This document shows positions 14,653 through 15,104 of a stretch of 15,104 bases of DNA, one piece after another. Within the stretch, counting starts at the first letter, position 1, and each line of letters opens with the position of its first letter. Position numbers and translations under genes: made by a program. The notes beneath the pieces are model-generated. The model was not told the DNA's origin, made no database searches, and was given only the letters and a program-made list of their open reading frames with translations. The stretch is from an uncultured Collinsella sp. (lineage in GTDB: Bacteria; Actinomycetota; Coriobacteriia; Coriobacteriales; Coriobacteriaceae): positions 1-15,104 of the forward strand of contig CAUBMI010000054.1 of the NCBI GenBank assembly GCA_958436995.1, written 5' to 3'.

Positions 14653-14718
14653 ATGTTCCTCCTGATTGACCGTTTTATGACAGATGGCTTTCAGGAGAGA
14701 GAGAAGGCCTAGAGATAG

Positions 14719-14776
14719 AAAAATACCCGTGTCGCTCATCACGCCTGAAAGCGGCAAACGATAGCGCACCCGGGTA
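14719..14776 (-). terminator. attenuator terminator of the leu leader
   Basis: On the minus strand TACCCGGGTGCGCT (14776-14763) pairs with AGCGACACGGGTA (14736-14724), with one mismatch and one bulge, followed by TTTTT (14723-14719). It lies between the leader peptide and leuA. The 5' arm also contains GCGCTAT, which can pair instead with ATAGCGC near the leader stop codon and so prevent this stem. Confidence 0.75.
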
Positions 14777-14832
14777 CAACAAATCGTTATAGCGAGATTA
14801 CAACCCTAGCGCGCTATCCAATCTAGTAGCGC
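14761..14832 (-). promoter_or_regulatory. antiterminator/pause stems of the leu attenuator
   Basis: Minus-strand GCGCTA (14832-14827, in the Leu codons) pairs with TAGCGC (14816-14811, just before the leader stop) to give the pause hairpin. ATAGCGC (14817-14811) can pair instead with GCGCTAT (14767-14761), which removes the base of the terminator's 5' arm. These are mutually exclusive 1:2, 2:3 and 3:4 pairings. Confidence 0.6.
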
Positions 14833-14865
14833 TAGGCCTAGGAGCTGTTGCGTGTTCTTAAACAT
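14806..14865 (-). CDS. leuL: leucine operon leader peptide
   Basis: A 19-codon frame, MFKNTQQLLGLALLDWIAR, starts at ATG 14863-14865 and follows AAGGGAG about six bases upstream. Five of seven consecutive codons from residue 8 are not random: CTC CTA GGC CTA GCG CTA CTA gives five leucines, four of them with CTA, a codon rarely used in this GC-rich window. Ribosomes stalled here by scarce Leu-tRNA would uncover an antiterminator. Position, composition and the terminator downstream are those of a leucine attenuator leader. The peptide has no function of its own. It is intact although leuA and leuB downstream are broken. Confidence 0.82.
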   Translation of the reverse strand: MFKNTQQLLGLALLDWIAR

Positions 14866-14922
14866 GTTGGGCTCCCTTCGGCCTCGGGTAGTACTACATC
14901 GCGCTAAAGTACAACACAAGTA

Positions 14923-14961
14923 AAACCACCACAAGGGTGCCTGTCCCCTTCGTGGTGGTTT
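14923..14961 (-). repeat. dispersed hairpin repeat, copy 5 (loop in reverse orientation)
   Basis: AAACCACCACAAGG (14923-14936) pairs with CCTTCGTGGTGGTTT (14947-14961) with one bulge. The interior reads GTGCCTGTCC on the plus strand, the reverse complement of the loops in the other copies, so the element is inverted. It sits between the terminator of the rplA-like gene and the leu leader, in the region where the leu promoter must lie. Confidence 0.8.
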
Positions 14962-14970
14962 CGTTGACTC

Positions 14971-15014
14971 AAAAGCAAGAGACCCGGTCCTGCACGAGGC
15001 AGAACCGGGTCTCT
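14971..15014 (-). terminator. terminator of the rplA-like gene
   Basis: AGAGACCCGGTCCTGC (14978-14993) and GCAGAACCGGGTCTCT (14999-15014) form a 16-bp stem with one mismatch around ACGAG. Read on the minus strand it ends in TTGCTTTT, the right position to end the transcript entering from the right edge. Confidence 0.85.
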
Positions 15015-15051
15015 TTAGCAATGCTTGCTTTGCTCAGGCAGTAACTGTTAG

Positions 15052-15104
15052 TTACTCAGCCAGGAAGTCGCGCTGGATAGCGGGATCGACCTTGACGCCA
15101 GGGC
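15052..15104 (-). CDS. rplA: probable ribosomal protein L1, last 16 codons
   Basis: Only PGVKVDPAIQRDFLAE and the TAA stop are inside the window. L1 proteins end in a GPGV/IKVD-type segment, and the run P-G-V-K-V-D followed by a short polar tail fits this well. With 16 residues the call is a judgement; the strong terminator 38 bases downstream shows that a real transcript ends here. Confidence 0.6.
   Translation of the reverse strand, partial: PGVKVDPAIQRDFLAE

Noticed and set aside
13404..14712. Plus-strand open frames opposite leuA and leuB
   Set aside because: The minus strand shows clear LeuA and LeuB homology. The plus-strand translations have no recognisable features and no ribosome sites.
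14287..14769. leuA beginning at the upstream ATG 14769 to give a 160-aa protein
   Set aside because: Those extra codons run through the attenuator terminator and have no LeuA counterpart or ribosome site; the family start is at the ATA at 14650-14652.
1..15104. CRISPR, prophage, IS element, tRNA, restriction or toxin-antitoxin genes
   Set aside because: Reading both strands gave no transposase, integrase, regularly spaced direct-repeat array, tRNA-like fold or defence-gene motifs; the inverted repeats are too few and too irregular for CRISPR.

Overview
The window looks like chromosomal DNA of a high-GC Gram-positive bacterium. Codon choice is strongly GC-biased at third positions, ribosome binding sites are AGGAGG-like, intrinsic terminators are frequent, and the mix of genes suggests a gut Coriobacteriia member, most likely Collinsella or a close relative. 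That assignment is inferred from protein style and gene content, not from a search. I see no phage, IS element, CRISPR array or tRNA.

Layout. 1-871 (minus) is the 3'-truncated part of an alpha/beta-hydrolase (esterase) gene. It diverges from a stand-alone PTS glucose-type IIA gene (1115-1678) that has a candidate promoter and a Cra/LacI-type palindrome in its leader. asnS (1860-3263) and a WYL-type HTH regulator (3522-4307) follow. 4468-7363 is a three-gene ABC importer of the TrpXYZ type: a Tat-like lipoprotein binding protein, a permease and an ATPase. The next interval holds terminator-like hairpins and a frameshifted remnant of a secreted-protein gene. An MscS-type channel gene (7699-8466) comes next. 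It is followed by a translationally coupled pair: a cytosolic protein with a ParB/Srx-like N-terminus fused to a BMP (Med/PnrA) binding fold (8561-10483), and a calcineurin-type phosphoesterase (10480-11190). An ECF sigma factor and its overlapping membrane anti-sigma/DUF4179-like protein fill 11423-13094.

The right end is on the minus strand. The 3' end of a gene that looks like rplA (ribosomal protein L1), with its terminator, enters from the right edge. A complete leucine attenuator comes next: a 19-aa leader peptide with five Leu codons, competing stems and a terminator. The structural genes behind it are wrecked. leuA has ATA where the start should be, Cys in place of the catalytic Arg and an in-frame TGA, and is joined out of frame to the C-terminal part of leuB. 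Whatever lay between the two genes (expected leuC and leuD) is gone, so this strain probably cannot make leucine from this locus.

The window also carries two families of intergenic inverted repeats. One is a hairpin of about 40 bp (arms AACCACCACGAAGG, loop containing GGACAGGCA) with five recognisable copies at 7418, 8466, 11199, 13213 and 14923, mostly at gene 3' ends. The other is a 57-bp inverted repeat (arms TCTCAATCTGTAACA) present twice with 80-bp spacing at 13284 and 13364. The most interesting items are the collapsed leu operon behind an intact attenuator, the BMP-fusion/phosphoesterase pair, and the hairpin family.
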